This document shows positions 34,899-42,161 of a stretch of 64,000 bases of DNA, piece after piece. The translations under genes were made by a program, and so were the position numbers. A model generated the notes under the pieces. That model ran no database searches. It was given only the letters and a program-made list of their open reading frames with translations, and was not told where the DNA came from. This DNA is from Haloferax larsenii JCM 13917 (GTDB taxonomy: Archaea; Halobacteriota; Halobacteria; Halobacteriales; Haloferacaceae), in assembly GCF_000336955.1 (NCBI RefSeq), contig NZ_AOLI01000009.1, forward strand, positions 165,171 to 229,170. The letters run 5' to 3'. Within the stretch, counting starts at the first letter, position 1. Each line of letters starts with the position of its first letter.

Positions 34899-36416
34899 AT
34901 GTCCCATCCAACACACCCTGTCACCGACCGATTGCCCGGCATCGAATCAGTGCTCGTCGCACTTCTCGCCGGCGTCGCGGGCGTCGCAGGGTCGTTTGCT
35001 GTCGCCGCGTTCACCCCCGCGTTTATCGCCGGCCCGATTGCGGGATTCATGGCCCGAACGCTTCCAGGTGCGCTCATCACGTTCAGTATCGTCGTGCTTG
35101 GCGACGTGGGGAGCCAGCTCAACGTCCTCCTCGCGGTGGGCCTTTCGACCACCGTCTTCGCTGTCGCGGCACTACTCGGACAGGCCGTCGGACAGCGCAC
35201 GGCGTATCCCATCGCTGGCGTCGTCGCGGCCGCGACGGCCGCACTCATCTCGGTCGGGATTACCGCCGCACCGACTGCCTCGGTCGTCGCGGGCGTCGCT
35301 ACCGGAACCGTGGTTCTGCTCTCCGACCTCGGCCGGAGTCAACCCGTTTCGTCGCTTACGTCCCGGGCTTCCGACCTCTCTGCAGGCCGCCGACGTCTGC
35401 TCGCAGCGGTTGCGAGTGCAGCCTCGCTCGGCATCGGGGGCTACGTACTCGGCTCGCAGCAATCGACCCAGGTCTCCCCACCGACGTTCGAAGGAATCCA
35501 ACCGTGGGCCGCTCCCGAAGTCGAACCGCTCCTCGCGGAAGCGGCCGAGAAATCCCTCGACGTCTCGGGGCTCGAACCCCTCGTGAGCGACCGCTTCTAC
35601 GAGGTCGACATCAACTCCACCGACCCGACGCTCGACGCCGCCTCGTGGTCGCTGACTGTCACCGGCACGGTCGACCGAGAGCTATCCTACTCGTACGAGG
35701 ACATCCTCGCGATGGAGGTCGACCACCAGTTCGTCTCGCTGCGCTGTGTCGGCGAGGCACTCAACGGGAAGAAGATGGACAACGCGCTGTGGACTGGCGT
35801 CTCGATTATGGACCTCGTCGAACCCGCCGGCCTCCCCGAAGGCTGCTGTGTGATGCTCCGCGCCGCCGACGGGTTCTACGAAGAATTCCCGCTTTCAGCC
35901 CTCCAAGACGGGTTTCTCGCCATCGGAATGAACGGGGGGCCGCTTCCCCGCGGCCACGGCTACCCCGCGCGGGCACTCATCCCCGGCCACTGGGGCGAAA
36001 TCAACGTCAAGTGGCTCACCGAAATCGAGATTCTCGAAGCAGAGCAAGACGGCTACTGGGAAGAACGCGGCTGGCACGGAACCGGCCCGGTCAACACGGT
36101 CGCGAAACTCCACGTCATCAACACGCTCGACGATGGCCGCAAGCAAGTCGGTGGCCACGCCTACGCGGGCGTTCGAGGTATCGACCGCGTCGAAGTCTCG
36201 ACCGACGGCGGCGACACGTGGGTCGACGCCACACTCTCGGACCCGCTTCCCGGAGCCGACGTGTGGCGACAGTGGACCCACACCTACGACCCGCCGGAGG
36301 GCGAACACGAAGTCGTCGTCCGCGCCACCGACGGCACGGGCGCACTCCAACCCGAAGCAAAGTCGTCGCCGTTCCCGAGCGGGCCGTCTGGCTGGGTGAC
36401 GAAAACCGTCCGGTAG
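34899..36416 (+). CDS. Membrane-linked molybdopterin oxidoreductase (sulfite oxidase family)
   Basis: Molybdenum-cofactor enzyme of the sulfite oxidase/MsrP superfamily, 505 aa. Residues ~15-145 contain four or five membrane helices with no catalytic motif. A linker precedes the Mo domain at about 185-375, where the Mo-ligating cysteine is in SLRCVGEALNG. The C-terminal domain is the Ig-like dimerisation fold (HAYAGVRGIDRVEVSTDGG). No Tat motif is seen, so the membrane domain may carry the catalytic part. The ATG at 34899 is the first suitable one. Substrate and electron partner are unknown. Confidence 0.85.
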   Translation: MSHPTHPVTDRLPGIESVLVALLAGVAGVAGSFAVAAFTPAFIAGPIAGFMARTLPGALITFSIVVLGDVGSQLNVLLAVGLSTTVFAVAALLGQAVGQRTAYPIAGVVAAATAALISVGITAAPTASVVAGVATGTVVLLSDLGRSQPVSSLTSRASDLSAGRRRLLAAVASAASLGIGGYVLGSQQSTQVSPPTFEGIQPWAAPEVEPLLAEAAEKSLDVSGLEPLVSDRFYEVDINSTDPTLDAASWSLTVTGTVDRELSYSYEDILAMEVDHQFVSLRCVGEALNGKKMDNALWTGVSIMDLVEPAGLPEGCCVMLRAADGFYEEFPLSALQDGFLAIGMNGGPLPRGHGYPARALIPGHWGEINVKWLTEIEILEAEQDGYWEERGWHGTGPVNTVAKLHVINTLDDGRKQVGGHAYAGVRGIDRVEVSTDGGDTWVDATLSDPLPGADVWRQWTHTYDPPEGEHEVVVRATDGTGALQPEAKSSPFPSGPSGWVTKTVR

Positions 36417-36530
36417 CGATATCGGTCTGGACGTGACCCAGCTATTCAAAGGCAGATTCTGACGAGGGGACGAGAGAGGGGACGAGGGAGGACACGGAGG
36501 GAGGGGACTCAGCCCCCGTGTTCCCCGGTG

Positions 36531-37223
36531 TTAGACGGTGAACGTCGTTTCAGTAGCGCTCGTGTTGCCGTGTGAGTCGGTCACGACGAGTTTCAGCGAG
36601 AACGTGTTGTCGTCGGCGAACTGCTCGACGAGCGTCGGGCCGGTCTTCCACGGCGAAGACAGGTAGTCGTCTTGGTGCTCGTGGTTTCGGACGTACCACT
36701 CGTAGGACTCGATAGTGCCACGCGGCGCTGCCGAGAGTCGGCCACTGAAGGTAATCGGCCCGCTGTTGTCCGGTGCTTCAGGAAGTCGGGTGATGCGTGC
36801 GGTCGGTGTGACCGTTTGGTGTGCGATGAAATCCAGTCGCGTGCTGTCCGTGTTCCCGTCGTTGTCAGTGACGACGAGTTTCAGCGAAAACGGACTGTCC
36901 GCGAACGATTCGGTGAACGTCTCGCTGGTTTTCCACGGCGAGGAGGGAAAGTCGTCCTGCGCCTCGTTGTTACGAACGTACCATTCGTAGGACTGGATTC
37001 CGGCGGGTGCGCTCGATTCGCTCGCATCGAACGTAATATCGTCACCCTGTTCGGCCGGAATCGAGTCGGCGTTGATGACGGCTGTTGGACCGCTCGATGC
37101 GGCGGCGCTGCCGGTACTCGCGCCTACGCTAAGCATTCCAATCCCCGCTGCTGCGCCAGTCTTGAGGACCGTTCGTCGCGTCGAGTCGTCGACCAATCCA
37201 GAGTCGTCGTTGTCGTCTTTCAT
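36531..37223 (-). CDS. Tat-exported protein with two PKD-like repeats
   Basis: Secreted protein, 230 aa. A Tat signal (DSTRRTVLKTGAAAG) ends in an Ala/Ser-rich cleavage region with no lipobox Cys. Two homologous PKD/Ig-like repeats of about 85 residues follow, each with SYEWYVRN near the start, DD[FY]xSSPWKT in the middle and FSLKLVVTD near the end. No catalytic residues are visible; a binding or surface role is likely. It is convergent with the molybdopterin enzyme. Confidence 0.75.
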   Translation of the reverse strand: MKDDNDDSGLVDDSTRRTVLKTGAAAGIGMLSVGASTGSAAASSGPTAVINADSIPAEQGDDITFDASESSAPAGIQSYEWYVRNNEAQDDFPSSPWKTSETFTESFADSPFSLKLVVTDNDGNTDSTRLDFIAHQTVTPTARITRLPEAPDNSGPITFSGRLSAAPRGTIESYEWYVRNHEHQDDYLSSPWKTGPTLVEQFADDNTFSLKLVVTDSHGNTSATETTFTV

Positions 37224-37478
37224 GACAACATCCCAATTGTATTCAAACTACATATTGAACGTTATGGGAGCGAGGTTCCGCCGTCGCCACTGGACGTGCA
37301 CCCCATCTCACGGTGAAAAATCTAATTAAAAACGTTTCGCTATTCTTGGATTTTCCAAAACTTCTAACAGTTGATAACTTAAAACTCCGGTCGAATTTTC
37401 CTGTCCGATTCATGGCTGTGAGAAAGGATTAAATATCTGATAATAACTAAGTGGTAGCAGCCACTGGCTGAGATTGCA

Positions 37479-37607
37479 ATGCAAGAATCCAAACTCAATG
37501 CATTGACGCTCGCACTGCCACTGATTCCAGCCTTCGTGCTTGCAAGTTGGCTCGACGTAGCCAAGGCCGGTCTCGAAATACTGCAGATAATCCTCGGCCT
37601 CTTCTGA
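37479..37607 (+). CDS. 42-residue hydrophobic peptide
   Basis: Encodes an amphipathic, hydrophobic chain (LTLALPLIPAFVLASWLDVA, then GLEILQIILGLF at the C-terminus), composition typical of a membrane peptide. The ATG is 50 nt after an AT-rich ATTAAATA box and 35 nt after ATAATAACT. A short stem GTGG-TAGCAG-CCAC lies between promoter and start. An antisense 80-codon frame covers the same DNA. Family not recognised; could be a small membrane regulator or toxin-like peptide. Confidence 0.45.
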   Translation: MQESKLNALTLALPLIPAFVLASWLDVAKAGLEILQIILGLF

Positions 37608-37771
37608 CACGACGGGGGGCTTCGCAGCCACTCCCCCGTCCCTGTCTGGCATTCAGACCACAGTGGCTAGTCGTGTCTCCGTCTGCAACTTCTGCGGCGG
37701 CGACGAGAGTTGCGCTTACAGCCGACCGACGAACCGACCTGTTTACACCCAATCGGTGACGAGCGACTCAC

Positions 37772-37984
37772 ATGAGCCTCGATTCGAGCGACGACCCGAC
37801 TGTTCCGATTGTCTGCGACGACTGTGGCACGCGAACCCGCGTCCCGCTTTCCGACCTCGCAGACCTCCTCGAACGACACAACGAGACCCGCCACGACGGC
37901 GAGTCGGTCGCCACGGTCGAACCCAAACTCGCAGAGCAAATCGCGGACCTCGTCACGGAAGATATGGGACTGCTCGAAGAGTAG
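37772..37984 (+). CDS. Small zinc-finger-like protein
   Basis: 70-residue acidic protein with CDDC (Cys15, Cys18) and HNETRH (His36, His41), a C2H2-like set of ligands. The rest is helical (EPKLAEQIADLVTEDMGLL). A GTTTACAC box lies about 30 nt before the ATG, so it is probably leaderless. No family is recognised. Confidence 0.7.
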   Translation: MSLDSSDDPTVPIVCDDCGTRTRVPLSDLADLLERHNETRHDGESVATVEPKLAEQIADLVTEDMGLLEE

Positions 37985-38121
37985 CCCGGTGGCGTGGTGT
38001 CGAGTTGGCTGTTGGTCACTCTCGCGGGTTTTCCGGGCGGAACTACGTTGCGAACCCTGTCGGTTCTGTTTCGTGTTCGGCGTGAGTGCTCGATTACACT
38101 GGAAACTGGGTTTCCAGACGA

Positions 38122-38247
38122 ATGAGTAAACTCAGCAAAGTGGGGTTACTCGAAGAGGTCGAGCGCAGGTACTCCCGGATTTCTACGGAGGGGTGTGTCT
38201 ATCTCTCCGGGGAGATCGACGCCTCGACGTTGGAACAAAGCGAGTGA
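38122..38247 (+). CDS. 41-residue small protein
   Basis: Encodes a charged peptide with LLEEVERRYSRISTEGCVYL. ATTACAC lies about 30 nt before the ATG. It is on the same strand as, and 137 bp after, the zinc-finger-like protein. Composition and promoter make it a plausible gene, but no family is recognised. Confidence 0.42.
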   Translation: MSKLSKVGLLEEVERRYSRISTEGCVYLSGEIDASTLEQSE

Positions 38248-38308
38248 GGAAGCACCCACCAGCCTTACCCGTAAAGGGGGCGGGTGGATGGGTTGTAGAG
38301 TGGTTTTC

Positions 38309-38587
38309 CTAACAACTCGGTTGTTTTAGAAGGTTGTCGTCTGGTGTGTCGTTGGGTTCCGTTCGGACATATTTCGTGGAGCCACGCTTTGCCGCGATTA
38401 GGTCTGTTCGAGACCCATTATGTTTCACGTAGAACTCATCTCCATTGTTAATTCGACCATGTATCTGTTCAGGAGTGTATCTGTTTGTTCCGCCACCTTT
38501 GACTGGTATACCTATAGTCGTAATACTACGACAGTCGTCATGTGGTGACGAATTATCCGTGCTAACACACTTCACTTGATATGCCAT
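38309..38587 (-). CDS. DUF3892-like small protein
   Basis: 92 aa, starting MAYQVKCVSTDNSS. The pattern (ITTIGIPVKGGGTNRYTPEQ, then GDEFYV, KYVRTEPN and the final DDNLLKQPSC) matches the DUF3892 type, found on mobile elements and in many bacteria, with unknown role. The ATG at 38587 is preferred to one 15 codons upstream because the family starts there. It is the first gene of the accessory block that ends at tRNA-Arg. Confidence 0.68.
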   Translation of the reverse strand: MAYQVKCVSTDNSSPHDDCRSITTIGIPVKGGGTNRYTPEQIHGRINNGDEFYVKHNGSRTDLIAAKRGSTKYVRTEPNDTPDDNLLKQPSC

Positions 38588-38674
38588 CACAATACACAAC
38601 ATTGTCCTTTGTAATAGTTTTTTGTCCGACACTATTGGTATCGCTCTGGTATAGAATACAGAATCGAACTAGTC

Positions 38675-39469
38675 TTATTCCTCTGCAAACTCCAAATTCG
38701 AGTGCTTGTACGTGTAGAGCTTGATTTTCTGGTCGTAGCAGTACGACGCATACAGCGCCGGGTGAATCGTTTCCCAGTCGCCCGGACCCTCGTCAAGACT
38801 GGACGGGAACGCCACACTAACCGCTTCGCCTTCCATCTCCTGCCCATACGCACCGGTGTTCTGCTCCGGCGGTAGTACCTCCACGACGACCGCGACTGAC
38901 GCGTCATCGTCGCCTTTCTTCTTCACGCGGTCGCCGGGCGAGAACGGATTCTCCGGCTTCTGGTTCATGTACGCCGTGTTCGGACCGAGGTCGATGAGTT
39001 CGTTCATCGGCCGCGCTGCGAGGTGGTCGAGCTTTTCGGGTTCCTCGCCGGAATACTTCTCCTGCGACGCCGCTTTCGACTTCAACGTCTCGACGCGCTC
39101 CCAGCCGAGCATGATGAGACTGTCTTCCTTGTCTCGGTGCCAGACCATCACGATGATGTCGTCATCGGGGTCGTTGTCGAGGAGGGTTTCGGGGAGGAAC
39201 GCCGACACGTCGCGCGAGGTCTTTACGTCAACCTCGTAGCCGAATACTTCGAAGTCGTACGACGAGAAACTTTCAGGATTGCAGCGCCGCATCGCTTCTT
39301 CGTTCTTCCACTCCCACAGGTCTACTGGGAGGTATTCACGGCAGAACTGCTCGAACGCGAGTTCTCCGAGGTTCCCGATTCGTTTTACGTCGAGGTTCTT
39401 TCGGTCTTGGACCTTCGCTTGGTGGTTGGCGCGTTCGTAGTCGATTTCTGAGGGAGTGTAGCGGTACAT
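38675..39469 (-). CDS. PD-(D/E)XK nuclease-like protein
   Basis: Putative endonuclease, 264 aa. The N-terminal half has the restriction-like core: GELAFEQF (Glu36), Asp72 in SYDFEVFG and the D-X-K pair Asp81-Val-Lys83 in YEVDVKTS, followed by a strand DDDIIVMVWH. The C-terminal half (about residues 175-225) looks like a small beta-barrel (PFSPGDRVKKKG, then VAVVVEVLPPE). No methyltransferase lies next to it, so a plain type II system is not supported. It sits in the island between DUF3892-like and zinc-ribbon/HTH genes, all on the minus strand. The nuclease call is from motif spacing only. Confidence 0.6.
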   Translation of the reverse strand: MYRYTPSEIDYERANHQAKVQDRKNLDVKRIGNLGELAFEQFCREYLPVDLWEWKNEEAMRRCNPESFSSYDFEVFGYEVDVKTSRDVSAFLPETLLDNDPDDDIIVMVWHRDKEDSLIMLGWERVETLKSKAASQEKYSGEEPEKLDHLAARPMNELIDLGPNTAYMNQKPENPFSPGDRVKKKGDDDASVAVVVEVLPPEQNTGAYGQEMEGEAVSVAFPSSLDEGPGDWETIHPALYASYCYDQKIKLYTYKHSNLEFAEE

Positions 39470-39571
39470 TTCTAGAATGAACTATAGTTAGATGATTGAA
39501 TCTTCCTCAGATGTTAGCACGCTATGCGTCCCCAAAGTAGTGTGTAGAAGAAACCAGAATGGGTTATTAGA

Positions 39572-40414
39572 CTAGTTGAAAACGTCACGAACATATGGGT
39601 CCTCAAGGGTGAGAGACCCAGCTTTGTACGGAGTCCGTAAGGAAGCAAATCGTGCATCAAGAGACCCTATGTCTGCTTCGACTAGGGCAACTAGTGAACC
39701 CGCTTCCTGAAACTCATCAAAGAATTCATCAATTGACATTGAATGACCGACGGGGGCTGCAATATGGTAATCATCACGGTCACATTCCTTGCAATACATC
39801 TCGTGTGTTTGCCAGTTCTGACCAACGAATTCGAGAACTGCGACTGCCTCAGAGCCGGCCTCAATTATGCTTCCACAGCCGCCACAGGGATATTCGTCAC
39901 CAATGAAGACTGGCCATCCATTAAGTTGTCCCTCCATGTGGCGGAGAGGGTGGATTTCATTACTAACTTCCTCAAGTGTACGAATCGACTCTTCGACTCT
40001 ATTTTCGACACGACGCACATATTCGCCGACGGTACTTTTGCTGATTCCAAGGGTCTCTGCCACCTCAGAGTGGCTGTTCAATTCTTCTTTTAATGCTTTG
40101 ACTTGTGCCTCGCGGCGTTTCAGTACTGTTTCATTCTCTAAAACTTGTGCTCGGTACACCCACGAGTTCGGAGACACAAGGGGGTCATCAATAAAGCCCA
40201 CATCGTCTGATTCGTAGTGTCGTTGGACAACTATGCCACAACGAGAACATTCGATTTGGGTATATTCTCCGTGCTTAGAGTCAGAGTCCGTGTAACTATA
40301 GCCCGGGCCAGTGGGCGGCGATCCAATTTTTTCTTTGAACTCATTGCTACAATTTGGACAGTTTGGTGGAATCTCAACCCAGTCTGGTCGGTGAATGTCT
40401 ATTTTGTCAACCAT
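39572..40414 (-). CDS. Zinc-ribbon / HTH / zinc-ribbon protein
   Basis: 280 aa, family not recognised. A first CxxC pair (Cys19, Cys22) and second (Cys56, Cys59) would form one zinc ribbon. A helix-turn-helix (SHSEVAETLGISKSTVGEYV) spans about 115-133, followed by a coiled helix. A second zinc ribbon uses CGGC (177-180) and CKEC (208-211). The C-terminal 60 residues are mixed. The lower GC of the gene (many ATA, TTA and AAA codons) suggests acquisition by transfer. It may be a DNA-binding regulator of the island. Confidence 0.6.
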   Translation of the reverse strand: MVDKIDIHRPDWVEIPPNCPNCSNEFKEKIGSPPTGPGYSYTDSDSKHGEYTQIECSRCGIVVQRHYESDDVGFIDDPLVSPNSWVYRAQVLENETVLKRREAQVKALKEELNSHSEVAETLGISKSTVGEYVRRVENRVEESIRTLEEVSNEIHPLRHMEGQLNGWPVFIGDEYPCGGCGSIIEAGSEAVAVLEFVGQNWQTHEMYCKECDRDDYHIAAPVGHSMSIDEFFDEFQEAGSLVALVEADIGSLDARFASLRTPYKAGSLTLEDPYVRDVFN

Positions 40415-40483
40415 AGTGTGCTACTATTTGTTCGTACCCCATACTACAGAATAGTGGTACAAAATTCTTTCTTCAAATCATGC

Positions 40484-40870
40484 TTATGTAGGCATCTCTC
40501 TCTGTAACAACTCGTGGAACTCTGTCCAATCCTGGAACTGCTCCTGAAACAGGCCCCCGGCAGATTCCACGCCCACGGCGCGGTGTCGTCGGGGTCGTAC
40601 TTCTCTAACGTAGGTTCCAAATTAACCACGAACCACCGAGCAACTTCCCTCAAGCACATCAAAATCGGCGTCCCAGTCACAGTAGACGTCACTTCGTCCT
40701 GTTTCTCTTTATAGAACGAGAGCGTCGAGAGTCGTTTCTGTTCGAGATGCACGTCTTCCCGGTGTGACTCACCACGCCGACGGATTCGACGCCGAGCTTC
40801 GAGAGTCGCTTACTCGCACGTACCCACTTCGAACCGATCCAGTATGTCGAAAAAGACTGAGTTTCGTACC
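40484..40870 (-). pseudogene. Frameshifted gene remnant next to tRNA-Arg
   Basis: Coding-like sequence continues through three frames. The upstream part reads GSKWVRASKRLSKLGVESVG. Near 40765 it moves to the frame with HLEQKRLSTLSFYKEKQDEV and CLREVARWFVVNLEPTLEKY. At a G5 run near 40557-40561 it moves again to GLFQEQFQDWTEFHELLQ, ending at the stop at 40484-40486. A single missing G would explain the last shift. The upstream end is cut at the tRNA-like repeat at 40871. It is probably a decayed mobile-element gene; its family is not recognised. Confidence 0.5.
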
Positions 40871-40890
40871 GGCGCTGCAGGATTGTGAAC
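40871..40890. repeat. Partial copy of the tRNA-Arg 3' end (att-like)
   Basis: GGCGCTGCAGGATT at 40871-40884 is identical to 40987-41000 within the tRNA gene, and the match continues to 40890 with a small difference (GTGAAC against TGAAC). This is the acceptor stem and T-arm 3' half of the tRNA, the usual attachment site of archaeal integrative elements. An inverted copy, GTTCAAATCCTGCA, lies at 40931-40944. Confidence 0.6.
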
Positions 40891-40930
40891 TACGCCCGAG
40901 AACCTGCGCTCCGCGCAGAACCTCGGTCTA

Positions 40931-40944
40931 GTTCAAATCCTGCA
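40931..40944. repeat. Inverted copy of tRNA-Arg T-arm segment
   Basis: GTTCAAATCCTGCA is the exact reverse complement of 40992-41005 within the tRNA gene. Together with the direct copy at 40871 it shows that tRNA-derived sequence has been rearranged here more than once. Confidence 0.65.
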
Positions 40945-40984
40945 TACCCAGATTTAGCTCGTCACGAAGTTCCTCGCAAAATCA

Positions 40985-41059
40985 TGGGCGCTGCAGGATT
41001 TGAACCCACGGCAACTTGGTCCGAAGCCAAGCACTCTGTCCAGACTGAGCTAAGCGCCC
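40985..41059 (-). tRNA. tRNA-Arg(TCG)
   Basis: Read on the minus strand. The acceptor stem pairs GGGCGCT with AGCGCCC, and the discriminator base is A. The D arm is GCTCAGTCTGGACAGAG. The anticodon stem CTTGG/CCAAG closes loop CTTCGGA, giving anticodon TCG (codon CGA, arginine). The T arm contains GGTTCAAATCC. 75 nt, no CCA encoded and no intron. Its 3' end is duplicated nearby, marking it as an integration target. Confidence 0.93.
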
Positions 41060-41153
41060 GACAATACTCCGTCTGTTGCCAACCATTTTAAATGGATTGA
41101 TTCGCGGCGACAACTCCGCGCGATTTATACCAAGTCACCGAACAGTACGGGGT

Positions 41154-42008
41154 ATGTCTCTGGGAGTGCGGGCGCGCGGCTTTCTCGAACTCACCCGGCC
41201 AGGGAACGCCATCGCCGCGGGCGTGCTCACGTTTACGGGTGCAATCGTCGCAGGGGGGACACTCGAAGACACACTCGTCGTCGTCGCGGCTATCCTCGCG
41301 ACGGTGTTCGCAACGGGAGCAGGAAACGCGGTCAACGACTACTTCGACCGCGACATCGACCGCATCAACCGCCCCGATAGACCGATTCCGCGCGGCGCAG
41401 TCAGTGCCGACGAGGCCAAGTGGTTCAGTATCGCGCTCTTCGGCGGCGCGGTCGTGTCGGCGCTCGTGTTGCCACTCGTCGCTATCGCTATCGCGGTCGT
41501 GAACCTCGTCGCCCTCCTCGCGTACACTGAGTTCTTCAAAGGGCTACCGGGCGTCGGGAACGTCGTCGTCGCGGCCCTCACGGGGTCGACGTTCCTCTTC
41601 GGCGGGGCGGCTATCGGCGAGCCACTCGGTGCAGCCATCCTGAGCGTGCTGGCCGCGCTGGCGACGCTCACCCGTGAAATCGTCAAAGACGTCGAGGACA
41701 TCGCCGGCGACAAGGAGGAGGGACTTCGCACGCTTCCCATCGTCGTCGGCGAGCGACCGTCGCTCGTGTTCGGGACAGTCGTTCTCGTCGTCGCCGTCCT
41801 CGCGAGCGCGGTCCCGTATCTCGACGGCGAGTTCGGACTCGCGTACCTCGGATTGGTCGTTCCCGCCGACGTGCTGATGCTCGCGGGGACGATTCGGTCG
41901 TTTCAGGACCCAACGCTGGCACAGCGCCGCCTCAAACACGGGATGTTTCTGGCTGCTGCCGCATTCATCGTCGGCCGGGTTGCAGCGCTCGGTGGTGTTT
42001 CGGTATGA
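41154..42008 (+). CDS. UbiA prenyltransferase (digeranylgeranylglyceryl phosphate synthase)
   Basis: Membrane enzyme that adds the second geranylgeranyl chain to geranylgeranylglyceryl phosphate in ether-lipid synthesis. 284 aa with about nine helices. The first Asp-rich motif is NDYFDRDIDRINRPDRP near residue 63, and the second is REIVKDVEDIAGDK near residue 180. The start is ATG 41154 because ATTTATAC lies about 29 nt upstream, giving a leaderless mRNA; the longer frame crosses into the tRNA side. Other UbiA functions are possible, but this form is typical of archaeal lipid synthases. Confidence 0.88.
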   Translation: MSLGVRARGFLELTRPGNAIAAGVLTFTGAIVAGGTLEDTLVVVAAILATVFATGAGNAVNDYFDRDIDRINRPDRPIPRGAVSADEAKWFSIALFGGAVVSALVLPLVAIAIAVVNLVALLAYTEFFKGLPGVGNVVVAALTGSTFLFGGAAIGEPLGAAILSVLAALATLTREIVKDVEDIAGDKEEGLRTLPIVVGERPSLVFGTVVLVVAVLASAVPYLDGEFGLAYLGLVVPADVLMLAGTIRSFQDPTLAQRRLKHGMFLAAAAFIVGRVAALGGVSV

Positions 42009-42161
42009 GTGACCCCCATCGAAATCCAAAATCGGGATGGGATAATCAAAAAGAATATTACTTGCTCACGGTATGGTCGTATTATCCGATGACTCCCGGC
42101 GAGCGGAAGCGTCATTCGATTGTCCACCTCGGAGCGAACGGTGAACAGCCGAGGTGCTCGT

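Noticed and set aside
34637-35248. Upstream extension of the DUF1059-like frame
   Set aside because: It crosses the divergent spacer and the start of the molybdopterin gene; the zinc motif begins right after ATG 34636.
36459-36510. Purine-rich GGGGACGAG-type repeats, possible CRISPR or array
   Set aside because: Only two or three irregular copies without spacers; simple-sequence DNA between convergent genes.
37410-37652. 80-codon minus-strand frame with several Cys
   Set aside because: Opposite a better peptide frame; no promoter at the right distance and its C-terminal part runs into AT-rich non-coding DNA. Kept only as an alternative in the findings.
38309-39469. Type II restriction-modification or toxin-antitoxin pair
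   Set aside because: No methyltransferase, and neither protein resembles a known toxin or antitoxin; the label would exceed the evidence.
40444-40752. 102-codon minus-strand frame as an intact gene
   Set aside because: Its last third loses coding character, while another frame continues the protein; treated as part of a pseudogene.
42120-42161. Upstream TTG or GTG starts for the KaiC-like protein
   Set aside because: No conserved sequence there, and GAGGTG is well placed for ATG 42162.
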